Origin: Leptospiraceae bacterium
Lineage (GTDB): Bacteria > Spirochaetota > Leptospiria > Leptospirales > Leptonemataceae
DNA length: 64,000 nt
Reading direction: 5' to 3'
NCBI GenBank assembly: GCA_020441005.1
Contig: JAGRNA010000061.1
Span: 1 to 64,000, forward strand
Each line of letters opens with the position of its first letter. Within the stretch, counting starts at the first letter, position 1. A program made the position numbers and the translations under genes. This document shows positions 36,397 to 45,812 of this stretch, in pieces. Under the pieces are notes generated by a model. The model was not told the origin of the DNA. It saw nothing but the letters and a program-made list of their open reading frames with translations, and searched no databases.

Positions 36397-37908
36397 ATGA
36401 AGCCGAAGATTAACATTGCTCTGGTTGGCGCGGGTCGGATTGCCGATGTGCATTATCCCGGATATATCAATAATTCGCGGGCGCGCTTGTATGCAGTTTG
36501 TGACAGCGACGAGGCTCTGGCGCGGCGACGGCAAAAAGAGTGGCGCTGTAAACGTTCTTTTACCGATTACCAGCAGCTATTGGCGGATCCGGATCTGGAC
36601 GCCGTTGAAATTTTGACGCCCCAACACCTGCACCTGCCCATGGTGGAGGCTGCCGCCCGGGCGGGCAAGCACATCGCGGTGCAAAAGCCCATGACCACCA
36701 GTCTGCCCCTGGCGGACCGGATGATCCGGGCCTGCCGCGAGGCAGGCGTTGTGTTCAAGGTGACAGATAATTATTTATTCTACCCGCCCTTACAGAAGGC
36801 TCGCGAACTGATCCAGTCCGGCAGAATCGGAGAGCCGAGCGGAGTGCGCATCAAGTTGATCAGCGGAGGCAAGGGCGGTTGGCCGATCCCGCCGGCGGCG
36901 TGGCAGTGGCGACTGGCGGAAAAAGAGCAGGGACGCGGTTTGCAAACCTTTGATCACGGCCATCACCTGTGGACTACGGCCTGGTATTTGTTAGGAGATT
37001 TTTATAAAGTCAAGGCATGGATTGATTATGCCGACGGGATTATTGATTGTCCAGCAACTGTTATCTGGCGCTATGCTGTTAGCAAGGCGCATGGTGTCTG
37101 TGAGTTTCAACACAGTCCGGAATTGCGCATTCCATCGCAGTACTATGCCAATGATGAATGGATGGAAATCACCGGCACGCGGGGTATTCTCTTTATCCAT
37201 CGATGCACAGGCGAAATTCACCAGGGGCCTGTTTTAAGCGTCTTTGACGATCAGGGCATGCAGTCATACGACCAAATACCATCGGACTGGGTCGAAGGCT
37301 TCAAGGGCTCCCTGATGAACTTTGTGGATGCGATTGAGGGCCGGGCAGATCCGCTTTTGACTGGCGCTGCGGGTCGCCATATTCTGAGCTTCAGTTTGGC
37401 AGCGGGTCGTTCCGCTGCCCTGGGACGGGAGGTTTATTTGTCAGAAATGGATGCATTCTGGCCAGGCCTGGAATACCATCGGCAACGCAGCCGGGAAAGG
37501 CGCCGCCATCCGCGGCACCAGGCCAGGAGTCGTCTTTGGCAATGGTTTGGTGCTGCTGCGGACGCACGCTATGCCGATCAAGCGGCAGATTTAACCAGAG
37601 AACTGCTGGCGGCTTACGATCCCCACCAGGATCCGGACTGGAGTGCGCTGGTTGTTCTGAGACTGACAGGCCAGGGTAGTGTGGGCGATCAAATCTTTTG
37701 TATTCAGATTGGGGACGGCAAGGCCGGGTTTCTGTCTGCTGAAAAGAAGTGGCAGCCCGATCTGGAAATAGTTGTTCCGGCTGGTACCTGGGCGATGATT
37801 CTGCTGAAAAAAAAGCGGATCGAAACGGCGTTTCTACAGCGCAAGGTAAAAATCCTGACGGGCAAGGCGGAAGAGGCCCTCAAGCTGCGGGCAGTCTTCG
37901 GGCTCTAA
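36397..37908 (+). CDS. Gfo/Idh/MocA oxidoreductase fused to an SCP2-like sterol-carrier domain
   Basis: 503 residues. Residues 1-120 form a Rossmann NAD(P) domain (NIALVGAGRIADVHYPGY) with the catalytic EKP-type lysine in VQKPMTT. The Gfo/Idh/MocA alpha/beta domain follows to about 350, with LQTFDHGHHLWTTAWYLLG containing the D/H pair typical of the active site. The last 110 residues (YDPHQDPDWSALVVLRLTG to the end) match an SCP2 sterol-binding domain: PDLEIVVPAGTWAMILLKK, then ETAFLQRKVKILTGKAEEALKLR. This fusion is unusual and suggests a hydrophobic substrate or carrier. Lies between two transporter genes. Confidence 0.85.
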   Translation: MKPKINIALVGAGRIADVHYPGYINNSRARLYAVCDSDEALARRRQKEWRCKRSFTDYQQLLADPDLDAVEILTPQHLHLPMVEAAARAGKHIAVQKPMTTSLPLADRMIRACREAGVVFKVTDNYLFYPPLQKARELIQSGRIGEPSGVRIKLISGGKGGWPIPPAAWQWRLAEKEQGRGLQTFDHGHHLWTTAWYLLGDFYKVKAWIDYADGIIDCPATVIWRYAVSKAHGVCEFQHSPELRIPSQYYANDEWMEITGTRGILFIHRCTGEIHQGPVLSVFDDQGMQSYDQIPSDWVEGFKGSLMNFVDAIEGRADPLLTGAAGRHILSFSLAAGRSAALGREVYLSEMDAFWPGLEYHRQRSRERRRHPRHQARSRLWQWFGAAADARYADQAADLTRELLAAYDPHQDPDWSALVVLRLTGQGSVGDQIFCIQIGDGKAGFLSAEKKWQPDLEIVVPAGTWAMILLKKKRIETAFLQRKVKILTGKAEEALKLRAVFGL

Positions 37909-37934
37909 ATGACAATAATGCAGGCGGGCATGCA

Positions 37935-39098
37935 ATGTTTTATCCCCAATACTTTTCATTATTTATTTTTGGCATCACGATCAGCATGTCCGGTCCGTTG
38001 CTGGGCCAGATGGAAACCGCTTTCCAGGTTGATTCCGCCGAGATTGGTCTATTGTTTTCTTTTTTTTCGGTCGGATTTTTGATCAGCGTGCTGCTGCAAT
38101 ACTTTGGATCCGCCAAATTTACCCTCGCCCGATCCGCTGTGGCCGGGCAGCTCTTGCATGCCCTCAGTCTGACCGGATTTTGTGTGAATCCGCAATATGA
38201 GAGTGCGCTCGCGCTGTATTTACTGGCCGGTTTCGCCGGCGGAGCCATTCAGATATCCGCCAATGCCATTGTGGCCCGGCAGGCCCGGGAAGGGCGGTCG
38301 TTTGCGTTAAGCATTTTACATCTGTGCTTTGGCCTGGGCGCATTAAGCGGCCCCCTGTTGGCATCCGTGCTGGTGGATCGTATGCTGTCGTGGCGGTGGG
38401 CCTATGGCCTGAATGCAGCGGGTGCCTTGCTGGCTTTTGTCTGGATCTGGAGCGCTTCCAGGGGGCATATTCAGCTGATGAACCCGGACCAGGAGCGCGA
38501 GGGGAGTATTCCCTGGAGCCAGTTTCGTAAAGAGCCGTTGATCGCTCTGATCGGCCTTTCAATTTTGCTTTATGTCGGGGTAGAGATGGCTATTAACTCC
38601 TGGGCTACCCTGTATATTCAGGCTCGCACCAGTCTGGATGCGGCCCTTGCCGGAACCGGAGTGAGCTACTTTTGGGCGGCTATGACCAGCGGCCGCCTGC
38701 TGATGGCCTATGCGAGTCGCAAGATACCTCCGGCACTGCTGGTGCTGCTTTTAACCATTTTCGCCGGACTGGCTTATTTTGCATTCTTGCATGCCGAGAC
38801 CGGTTTTGGCGTACTATTGTGTTTGACGCTGACCGGTTTTGCCTTTTCGGGTCTGTTTCCCCTGTATTTGGGACTGGCTGGGGGCATCTTCCCCGCCCAT
38901 ATCAAACAGATTACGGCGATGGCTATGATCAGTCTGGGTATCGGGTTTATGATCTTCCCCTGGCTGGTCGGCCAAATCAAAGAGAGCGCAAACATAGGCC
39001 TGGCGATGCAAAGCCTGCTATGGCCGCTGGTGTGTATGATCGGGTTGTCAATCCCGCTGTTAGGCAAGCGGCACCGCTCCGCTGCGGCGGCCGGGTAG
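37935..39098 (+). CDS. MFS transporter
   Basis: 387 residues from ATG 37935 (MFYPQYFSLFIFG); a start at 37749 would run antiparallel to nothing but inside the oxidoreductase gene and has no support. Twelve membrane helices. Helices 1 and 2 (GPLLGQMETAFQVDSAEIGLLFSFF split by a loop) and FGLGALSGPLLASVLV are typical of sugar or drug MFS proteins near the FucP/DHA groups. Substrate not predictable. Follows the Gfo/Idh/MocA-SCP2 gene by 26 bases and so belongs to the same sugar-type unit. Confidence 0.85.
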   Translation: MFYPQYFSLFIFGITISMSGPLLGQMETAFQVDSAEIGLLFSFFSVGFLISVLLQYFGSAKFTLARSAVAGQLLHALSLTGFCVNPQYESALALYLLAGFAGGAIQISANAIVARQAREGRSFALSILHLCFGLGALSGPLLASVLVDRMLSWRWAYGLNAAGALLAFVWIWSASRGHIQLMNPDQEREGSIPWSQFRKEPLIALIGLSILLYVGVEMAINSWATLYIQARTSLDAALAGTGVSYFWAAMTSGRLLMAYASRKIPPALLVLLLTIFAGLAYFAFLHAETGFGVLLCLTLTGFAFSGLFPLYLGLAGGIFPAHIKQITAMAMISLGIGFMIFPWLVGQIKESANIGLAMQSLLWPLVCMIGLSIPLLGKRHRSAAAAG

Positions 39099-39290
39099 CC
39101 TGGAGCACCGGGAAATTTCTTCGCTGCAGACTTTCCGGGTCGGTAATCTGGTTCCCGGCCAGAACTGCCACTGCCGCTGACACTGAGCGCCAATGTATAT
39201 AGGGCTAGCAAAGCACTCCATTCCAATCCTTTGACGGGGCGCCAAACAAATCTGCTTGCCGCAGAGCAGGCTCTGCCTGCACTATGTTGC

Positions 39291-40271
39291 ATGGCTAATC
39301 AAGGCATCAGAATCACGGGCATCATTTTTTGGGCTTGTCTCGCTGCATATACGGTGCCCCTGACAGCCCAGGAGCTGCAAACCCTGCCGGATCTGAGCGG
39401 CCGGGTCGTTGACACCCGGTCGGTCCTGAGTGCGGAACAAAAGGCTGCATTGGAGCAAAAGCTGGCGGAGCTGGATCAAAAAACCAGCGCCGAGCTGGTG
39501 GTGGCTGTTATCGGGACGACGAACCCGGAAAGCATCGAAGACTATAGTCTGCGCCTGGCTGAGAAGTGGAAACCGGGCAAAGCAGACAAGGATAACGGCG
39601 TTCTATTGGTCGTAGCCTTGCAGGATCGCAAATTACGAATAGAAGTTGGATATGGACTGGAAGGCATATTAACGGATGCGCGCTGTAAAGATATCATTTC
39701 GGATGTGATTGTGCCACATTTCAAGGATGGCAATATTCCCGGCGGTGTTGCGGCCGGCGTGGATTCCCTTGCTGATTTGATCGAGCGCGGGCCCGAAATT
39801 CAGCGCGAGAACGAAGCCCTGAAACAAAAAGAAGCCGAGGTCGAGGAGCATTACCGTTACTGGTCCTTGCTCAATGATTTGAGCTATATCTGGCTGGTGC
39901 CCTGCGGCATTCTGGGTCTGATCTTGATGTACTTGAAAAAGGGAATAACGGGATCCGTTTTGCCGTCGGTGCTTTATGGGCTACCGGTAGCCTTGCTGGG
40001 TTTCTTCTTTGATGATTACTTCCTGGACGCCTTGTATGTTATACCAATCTATCTGGTCATCTTCTGGTTTCTGTTTTTGCTTGTGCACAGCGAGGGCGGC
40101 TCCTATTCCAGCGGCAGCTCATCGTCTTCATCATGGTCAAGCGGCTCCTCCAGTTCCAGCTCCAGCTCCAGTAGTTCATCCTATTCCAGCAGCAGTTACA
40201 GCTCCGGTAGTTCTTCTTACAGCGGCGGAGGCGGTAGTTTCGGCGGCGGCGGTGCCTCGGGCAGCTGGTAA
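39291..40271 (+). CDS. TPM-domain membrane protein (YgcG-like), copy 2
   Basis: 326 residues from ATG 39291 (MANQGIRITGIIFW), which opens a signal peptide; a reading from 39231 is longer but unsupported. TPM domain with LSGRVVDTRSVLSAEQKAALEQK and QDRKLRIEVGYGLEGILTDARCK, nearly the same motif as in the copy at 32064. Two or three membrane helices follow. The tail is longer in Ser (SSSSSSSSYSSSSYSSG pattern, interrupted) but ends identically in GGGGSFGGGGASGSW. Both copies are 326 residues, pointing to an ancient duplication with conserved tail. Confidence 0.88.
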   Translation: MANQGIRITGIIFWACLAAYTVPLTAQELQTLPDLSGRVVDTRSVLSAEQKAALEQKLAELDQKTSAELVVAVIGTTNPESIEDYSLRLAEKWKPGKADKDNGVLLVVALQDRKLRIEVGYGLEGILTDARCKDIISDVIVPHFKDGNIPGGVAAGVDSLADLIERGPEIQRENEALKQKEAEVEEHYRYWSLLNDLSYIWLVPCGILGLILMYLKKGITGSVLPSVLYGLPVALLGFFFDDYFLDALYVIPIYLVIFWFLFLLVHSEGGSYSSGSSSSSSWSSGSSSSSSSSSSSSYSSSSYSSGSSSYSGGGGSFGGGGASGSW

Positions 40272-40301
40272 GGCCGATGTAAGACGGATGTAAGGCCGAT
40301 G
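40269..40301 (+). repeat. Three tandem 11-base repeats at the stop codon of TPM copy 2
   Basis: TAAGGCCGATG, TAAGACGGATG and TAAGGCCGATG in direct succession; the first TAA is the stop codon. The outer copies are identical, the middle has two changes. Confidence 0.8.
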
Positions 40302-40333
40302 AAACGTGGCCCGCCTAGGCCTTGCCCAACTAG

Positions 40334-41197
40334 TCAATGACTATTCTCGGGACTGAGATCCGGTACAAAGCGATTGTAGGCCAGGGTCATTGCGTAGGCA
40401 AAAACGGCTGTGGCGACCGCGATCAAGGCCGCGGGTAGCGGCGGCGCATTCAGAGCCAGTCTGATAAACAGGGTCACTACTGTGAAGATGGAATTCCGAA
40501 ATGAAACATGAAAACTGGCGCTATAGCGTAATGAGATCAGGACAATCAGGATATCGGTAAAGATCAGTATCGTATAAAAAGACTCAAAAGGGTCAATTTC
40601 ATGGTGCTGTCCAATAAAATCATAGATTTCCCAAATAATCAGACCGGCAAAGCTGAACAAAAGTCCCAGCGCGATCAATTTCTTGGCTGTAATAAAACTG
40701 ATGCGGTCGTGACCGTCGGTAACAATCGGTTTGTGTTTTTGTTCCCGATAATAAAAGCCTAATATAATAAAGACACTCAAGGCGCCGATGGAGGATGAAC
40801 TGATCGGCAGTAGAACATCGTATAGTTCCTGCCACAGAGATTCTTCATGCAAGTGCGAGATTTCCTTGAATACGCCCCGCAGCAAAATCAGGGCCAGTAT
40901 CTCGAATTGTTTGCCGACCGCAGTGGAAACAGAGTGAGCCAGGCTTAAAATCAGACTGACGACCTCCAGCCCCAGGAGCAGCGTGAAAGCGAAATGGATG
41001 GCCATCAAATGGCTTTGGGGGATGTACTCGGCGATGTGTGCCGGCAGCCAGTCCAGGCGGCTGAGTTCGGTGAAAACGAGCGCGGTCAAAAAGGCGATCA
41101 CGAGCATCGTGCCGAGGCGGCGCTGCCCCCGCGGACTGTCCCAATTTTCTTCAAATGTGTCGAAGGCTGTGTTGATCAATTGAAACAGTCGGTTCAT
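40334..41197 (-). CDS. Polytopic membrane protein of unknown function
   Basis: 287 residues, about seven membrane helices arranged as a tight bundle (LGTMLVIAFLTALVFTELS; LMAIHFAFTLLLGLEVVSLILS; SSSSIGALSVFIILGFYY; LIALGLLFSFAGLIIWEIYDF, and three more). Many acidic and histidine residues at helix ends (HHEIDPFESFYTIL). No family recognised. No signal peptide. It converges with TPM copy 2, separated by about 60 bases, and has a 140-base upstream gap. Confidence 0.6.
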   Translation of the reverse strand: MNRLFQLINTAFDTFEENWDSPRGQRRLGTMLVIAFLTALVFTELSRLDWLPAHIAEYIPQSHLMAIHFAFTLLLGLEVVSLILSLAHSVSTAVGKQFEILALILLRGVFKEISHLHEESLWQELYDVLLPISSSSIGALSVFIILGFYYREQKHKPIVTDGHDRISFITAKKLIALGLLFSFAGLIIWEIYDFIGQHHEIDPFESFYTILIFTDILIVLISLRYSASFHVSFRNSIFTVVTLFIRLALNAPPLPAALIAVATAVFAYAMTLAYNRFVPDLSPENSH

Positions 41198-41337
41198 GGC
41201 TGTCAGGTGAAAATTCAGGATAAACCAGACTCATACCGAAAGTTCCTGTCAAGCAGCTTTCGGCCGACTTTTGGCCTCACCACTCGTGCAAATGCATTTA
41301 GATATATTTTACTAAATCGGTTCCGTAGGTTAAAACG

Positions 41338-42102
41338 CTACCAGGGGATTGGTCGGCCGTCGCGATAAAATTGCCCGCCAGTCAACGCTGAGTGCAAAAT
41401 GGTATCCAGTATACCGCTGATAGCCGTCGGAATGGATCTGGGGGCCGCTGGTCCGCCCATGTCGGTTTTGACCCATCCAGGACAGATACTGATCACGCGC
41501 TGCCCGGAGTGCTGCCGGTCGCGATTCGCGATGCGGCTATAAGCGTTCAGGGCCGCCTTGGAAGCGCTATAGGGATTGCCTGGCCAACCATGATGAGCAG
41601 AAAACTGCCGGTCCTGGCAGTAAGCCTGGCAAAGTTTTTCGAGCTGGTGCAATTCCAGATCCGGGCGCAGTAATTCTTTGACAGCCTTTTTAGAGAATTG
41701 GTCGAGGCTGCCCATACCGCTCGAAATATTGGCGATCAAGGCATTTTCTGGCAGCAGCGCCTGTACCCCGCTTGTCAGTTGCACAAGACCAAAGAAATTG
41801 ACGGCAAAGATACGGTCAGGCTCGCCGCTATAGATGCCGGCATTATTGACCAGCATCTGGAAGCGGCTCTGACGGGTTTTGAGGGTATGAATGAATTGAG
41901 CGACTGCCGGCTGGCGTCCCTGGTCCAGTTCATGCCAGGATATGCCGCTTGTCAGCAGCGCCGGTTCTTTTTGCTGCAGGACTTTCAGGCTGGTGGTCGT
42001 GGCCTCCACCTGCCAGCCGCGCTCTAACATGGCCAGCGCCAGGCCGCGGCCAATACCCCGGCTGGCCCCGGTGATTAGAACACTCGGTACCCGGGTTGAC
42101 AT
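41338..42102 (-). CDS. Short-chain dehydrogenase/reductase
   Basis: 254 residues. Cofactor motif TGASRGIG (11-18), NNAG (86-89), catalytic Ser in ANISSGMGS (around 127) and YSASK (178-182), the complete SDR set. The longer insert (FSKKAVKELLRPDLELHQLE) before the active-site Tyr is typical of carbonyl-reductase-like members. Substrate unknown. Its ATG overlaps the stop codon of the upstream serine hydrolase by one base (TAATG), so the two are co-translated. Confidence 0.93.
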   Translation of the reverse strand: MSTRVPSVLITGASRGIGRGLALAMLERGWQVEATTTSLKVLQQKEPALLTSGISWHELDQGRQPAVAQFIHTLKTRQSRFQMLVNNAGIYSGEPDRIFAVNFFGLVQLTSGVQALLPENALIANISSGMGSLDQFSKKAVKELLRPDLELHQLEKLCQAYCQDRQFSAHHGWPGNPYSASKAALNAYSRIANRDRQHSGQRVISICPGWVKTDMGGPAAPRSIPTAISGILDTILHSALTGGQFYRDGRPIPW

Positions 42103-43211
42103 TAGTCGTAAAACTGATCTAAAACAGATTCGACCTGATCAGGCAGGTCCTCGTTATCAGAATTATCAAGGGCAATGAAAACCAGATCATCATCGAGGTC
42201 GATCCCCAGGTAGGTATTAAAGGCCACCCAGCTGCCGGTATGGTCGACCCAGCTGCCAGAGGGAACAGTATTCCAGCCAAAGCCGTAGTTTAGCTTTTGC
42301 CCGTTCTTTAAACGTCCGGAGGTAAACAGCTGCTGCATCTTGCTGGCGGACAAGAGACGGCCGCTGCGCAGGGCCTGGACATAACGGAATAGATCCGGTG
42401 CTGAAGAGCAGACATTGCCGTCGCCAACCATTCCGTCCACCCATTCCTCATTATAACGGATCAGCTTTTGTCCCTGGCGTTCAAAGCCAATCGCCCGTAA
42501 GGGGTCGTCTTGCGTTACAGTCGCCGGGCAAACATAGCTGTGCCGCATACCCGCTTTTTGAAAAATACGATTTTTTAAAAAGGACGCGTAGCTTTGGCCG
42601 GATGCCTTTTCAATGATAGAAGCGAGCACTACGTAGCCGGTGTTGCTGTACTCATGGCGGGTGCCGAGTGCAAAATCATTGGCGGGTCTGGCCTGATCGA
42701 AGTACTGCAGCAAATGCTGGTTTGTGGCGTACTGTATCTTATCATTTTCAAAGAAGTCTTCCATGCCGTCCATATAATCCGGCAGACCGCTGGTGTGATA
42801 AACAAGATGCTGAATTTGAATGCCGGGAGTGTGAATTTGCGGTAAATATTTGCTGACTGGATCGCTGAGTTTGAGCCGACCATCCTCGGCTAACATCATG
42901 ACGGCCAGGGCAGTAAATTGTTTGCTGACAGAGGCCAGATTAAAGACTGCGTCCGGGTTCATCTTGGTACGCTCTGGTGTTTGAAAACCATAGGCCTTGT
43001 GGCTGACAATGCCTGCTTTGGATCCGACCAGTATGACCCCATTGAATTTCTGTTGTTGATACGACCGCTGGAAGCTGGTCTCAAACTTTTTGGCAATTTT
43101 TTGCACCTGGCTTTGGGCCTCCAGAGGCTGACTTTGCGGTAACAGGCATATGGCTGCCACGAGAGCGCTGGTCAAAATAGGGCTGGGTAACAGACGGATG
43201 AATGCATTCAT
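42102..43211 (-). CDS. Exported beta-lactamase-related serine hydrolase
   Basis: 369 residues with a signal peptide (about 8-33). The serine-hydrolase triad elements are SVSK (94-97), YSN (188-190) and HTG near residue 332, as in class C beta-lactamase/D,D-peptidase/esterase relatives; HTG for KTG is common in esterase-type members. The fold ends with a strand carrying DDLVFIALDNS. Probably acts in the periplasm on peptidoglycan or esters. Linked by overlap to the SDR gene downstream. Confidence 0.9.
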   Translation of the reverse strand: MNAFIRLLPSPILTSALVAAICLLPQSQPLEAQSQVQKIAKKFETSFQRSYQQQKFNGVILVGSKAGIVSHKAYGFQTPERTKMNPDAVFNLASVSKQFTALAVMMLAEDGRLKLSDPVSKYLPQIHTPGIQIQHLVYHTSGLPDYMDGMEDFFENDKIQYATNQHLLQYFDQARPANDFALGTRHEYSNTGYVVLASIIEKASGQSYASFLKNRIFQKAGMRHSYVCPATVTQDDPLRAIGFERQGQKLIRYNEEWVDGMVGDGNVCSSAPDLFRYVQALRSGRLLSASKMQQLFTSGRLKNGQKLNYGFGWNTVPSGSWVDHTGSWVAFNTYLGIDLDDDLVFIALDNSDNEDLPDQVESVLDQFYD

Positions 43212-43340
43212 ACTGGATGTTCAATTTCATAGATGTGAAAATTGTAAAGCGTAAAATGATAAAAGCCGCCTTGTCAGCCTACTGTTTTTGGGAACCCGGC
43301 GCAGTCTCTGCCGGTGGGTCGGGTGCCGATGGCGAGGTGC

Positions 43341-44738
43341 CTAGTAGACCTTGATTTGATTACGGCCGCCGTTCTTGGCATTGTACAAGGCTTCATCCGC
43401 CTGGCGGATGAGCTCCATATCGTCAATCCCCTGCGATTGCGGGTAGACCGAGATGCCAAAACTGGCAGTGATTTTGATGACTACGTTGTCATGCCATTTG
43501 ACTTCGTGCAGCTCGATCATCTTGCGCAGCCGCTCGGCCAGATCGACGGCATTTTCCTGCGAGGCGCCAATAAAAATGAGTAAAAACTCCTCGCCGCCGT
43601 AGCGGCACATTAGATCGCCCTGTCGGATGTGGTGATTGAATATCTGAGCCACTTCCCGTAGTACGGCATCGCCAGCGGGGTGGCCATACGTGTCATTTAC
43701 AGATTTGAAGTGATCCAGATCCACCATCACGACCGCCATATGATCCTGCATGCGGTCGGCCCGTGAAAGCTCTTCTCGCAAGCGCTTCATGCCAAAACGG
43801 CGGTTATAGGCTCCGGTCAGTTCGTCGACCACAGATATTTTTTTGACCCGTTCATACAGCAGGCTGTTTTGAAAGGCATTCGCCAGCTGGCTGAAGGTGG
43901 CCTGCATGATGCTGTGGGTTTCAGCGCTAACCGGGCTTAGCGCCAGAAAAATAAATACGCCTAGCACTTCATTGTGATACACAACCGGGTGCAGGATCAT
44001 CTGCCGTGGCCGCATGCGCAAACCAGGCAGACCGATTTCTATGGGAACATCAGCCGGGACATCAATCGTAATTGTCTTGTGGCTTTGCATGCAGCGCTGC
44101 AAGAGGCCGCCGTCCTTGCAAAGCTTTTCCGAATCGATCAGGTCGCGGTCAATGCCGTAGGATTCGAGAATTTCCCATTCCTCCCGCTGCAGGGTCATAC
44201 ACAATCCGGCTTCGATCGCCGATATTTTACAGAATTCACGGATTATCGAGACGATCAGCCCCGGCAGCTCAATGTGCTTGTTCATCAGCTGAATGAAGTT
44301 CCACATCTGGCCCTCAAAGAGGGTCCGCTGGCGCAGGGCTTCAATCAGGGCATTGAAGGAAGCCGCAGTATCGCCAATTACATCATTCGATTGGATGTGA
44401 ACAAAGCATTCTTCTCCGGCGCACTGACCGACGCGGTCCTTATCGCTTAAATAGCCCTGGATACGGCGCATACGGCCAATCAAAAGTTCGAAGCGGTCGC
44501 CAATGACATGCTTGACCAAACCGTAGTTGATCAGGCCGACAATGGATCCGGCCGCAATGCAGCTGGCAACAAAGGTAATGCTGAAAACCTGGCTTTGATC
44601 CAGGTCCAGAATCAGCCAGGTGAAGGGGGGAAAGACCAGCCCCATGAACACTCCGAAGCCGAGCATCCAGAGCAAAAGGTCTATGAAAATCGACTTTGTG
44701 AAGCGAATATCCAGGATACGCGTGATCATGGTGGACAC
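43341..44738 (-). CDS. Membrane diguanylate cyclase with GAF-like sensor
   Basis: 465 residues. Two membrane helices (about 13-38 and 48-70), a HAMP-like linker, a GAF-like domain (about 150-295; ISAIEAGLCMTLQREEWEILESYG) and a GGDEF domain. The active site is RYGGEEF and the inhibitory I-site RQGD lies five residues before it, so product feedback inhibition is expected. Metal aspartate in VMVDLDHFKSVNDTYGH. Makes cyclic di-GMP. Start GTG at 44738 or ATG at 44729. Confidence 0.95.
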   Translation of the reverse strand: MSTMITRILDIRFTKSIFIDLLLWMLGFGVFMGLVFPPFTWLILDLDQSQVFSITFVASCIAAGSIVGLINYGLVKHVIGDRFELLIGRMRRIQGYLSDKDRVGQCAGEECFVHIQSNDVIGDTAASFNALIEALRQRTLFEGQMWNFIQLMNKHIELPGLIVSIIREFCKISAIEAGLCMTLQREEWEILESYGIDRDLIDSEKLCKDGGLLQRCMQSHKTITIDVPADVPIEIGLPGLRMRPRQMILHPVVYHNEVLGVFIFLALSPVSAETHSIMQATFSQLANAFQNSLLYERVKKISVVDELTGAYNRRFGMKRLREELSRADRMQDHMAVVMVDLDHFKSVNDTYGHPAGDAVLREVAQIFNHHIRQGDLMCRYGGEEFLLIFIGASQENAVDLAERLRKMIELHEVKWHDNVVIKITASFGISVYPQSQGIDDMELIRQADEALYNAKNGGRNQIKVY

Positions 44739-44919
44739 CGGTCTAGTATTATGTATCGATCCCTGCGCGGCCAGAAATAATCAAGTATTGTTTGAAAAAT
44801 CCGGCCTTGACGGGCCAACTCGGGTTGCCGGTTTCTCCCGGAAAAAAAAGGCCTGTTGCCCAAAAAACGGGGTCTGGTTTTGTTTGTATTTGGGCAAACC
44901 GAATCCAGGAGTAAATTTG

Positions 44920-45540
44920 ATGCAACTTGAAAATCTAAAAGCAGCCGAGAAGGATTTCCTCAAGCGCTATCCCGGCGGGTTTCGGCATGCCCATTTTGCT
45001 GACATGGAAAAAAAGCACAAGATGGGCAAGCATACCAGCATGGCCCAGGAAAGCTTTGCCAAAAGCCGATTCAAGGAACCGGGCCTGGTGCTTGAGAGCA
45101 TTATCAAACTGGTGGGGCAATCCTCGATGGTCTCTGTGTTTGAAAAACCCAAATTCCGGGACTTCGCCCGCAGCCTGGGTCAGGCAGAACAAATTCAGTT
45201 CGTAAACGGTTACAAAAAGTTTTTGCACGATAAAAATCAAAAGGCCGGGTTTGAAATGATTTTAAATGTCCTCGACCAGGGCAAATTGGCCAAATGGTCG
45301 CTGATCACGATTATCCCGGCCTATTACCATCCGGATACCGAGGTCTTTATCAAACCAACGACGGCAAAAGGTGTTCTGGCAATGCTGGCCATGGAAGACT
45401 TGCACTATAAGCCGCGGCCTTCCTGGGAGTTTTACGAGGCTTACCGGGCGCTGATTATGAAACTTAAGCAGCAGGTCAGCGCTGATTTGAGCCCCAGCAA
45501 TGCGGCCTTCAGCGGCTTTTTAATGATGTCACTGAAATAG
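44920..45540 (+). CDS. Conserved-looking hypothetical protein, 206 residues
   Basis: ATG 44920 has a good Shine-Dalgarno (AGGAG, 44907-44911); the longer reading from 44620 overlaps the diguanylate cyclase gene and is rejected. All-helical and basic, with KRYPGGFRHAHFADMEKKHKM and a DLHYKPRPSWEFYEAYR segment near the C-terminus. No membrane segment or known domain. The invariant-looking proline/aromatic motifs suggest a DNA- or nucleotide-associated factor, but this is only an impression. Confidence 0.65.
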   Translation: MQLENLKAAEKDFLKRYPGGFRHAHFADMEKKHKMGKHTSMAQESFAKSRFKEPGLVLESIIKLVGQSSMVSVFEKPKFRDFARSLGQAEQIQFVNGYKKFLHDKNQKAGFEMILNVLDQGKLAKWSLITIIPAYYHPDTEVFIKPTTAKGVLAMLAMEDLHYKPRPSWEFYEAYRALIMKLKQQVSADLSPSNAAFSGFLMMSLK

Positions 45541-45812
45541 TCGGCCGGATTGGCTGCGCGAGCGGTGGTGCGATGCTCTGGCGGCCACCGACGCTGGCGC
45601 GACTCCATGATCCGGACTGGTGCTGAATCGATCAATCATGAAGCAAGGCGGGGCTGATTGCAGGGCTGAGGAGCCCGAGTGCCGCTCCGGGTGCGGATAT
45701 TTTCCATAATAAAAGTTGCTTTGCCTGTGTCCCTTCAAGCCAAAACTGACCAGTATCAAGGGCTCAGGGTACGATTCGGCCCGTTGCGAGTCCCGCATCA
45801 ACAGGAGTACTT

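Noticed and set aside
36391-37934. Overlap of the MFS transporter frame with the Gfo/Idh/MocA gene (start at 37749)
   Set aside because: The hydrophobic first helix begins just after ATG 37935 and the upstream translation is the shadow of the SCP2-like domain.
39099-39290. tRNA or small RNA in the gap before TPM copy 2
   Set aside because: No cloverleaf, no T-loop GTTCGA motif and no terminator-like hairpin seen.
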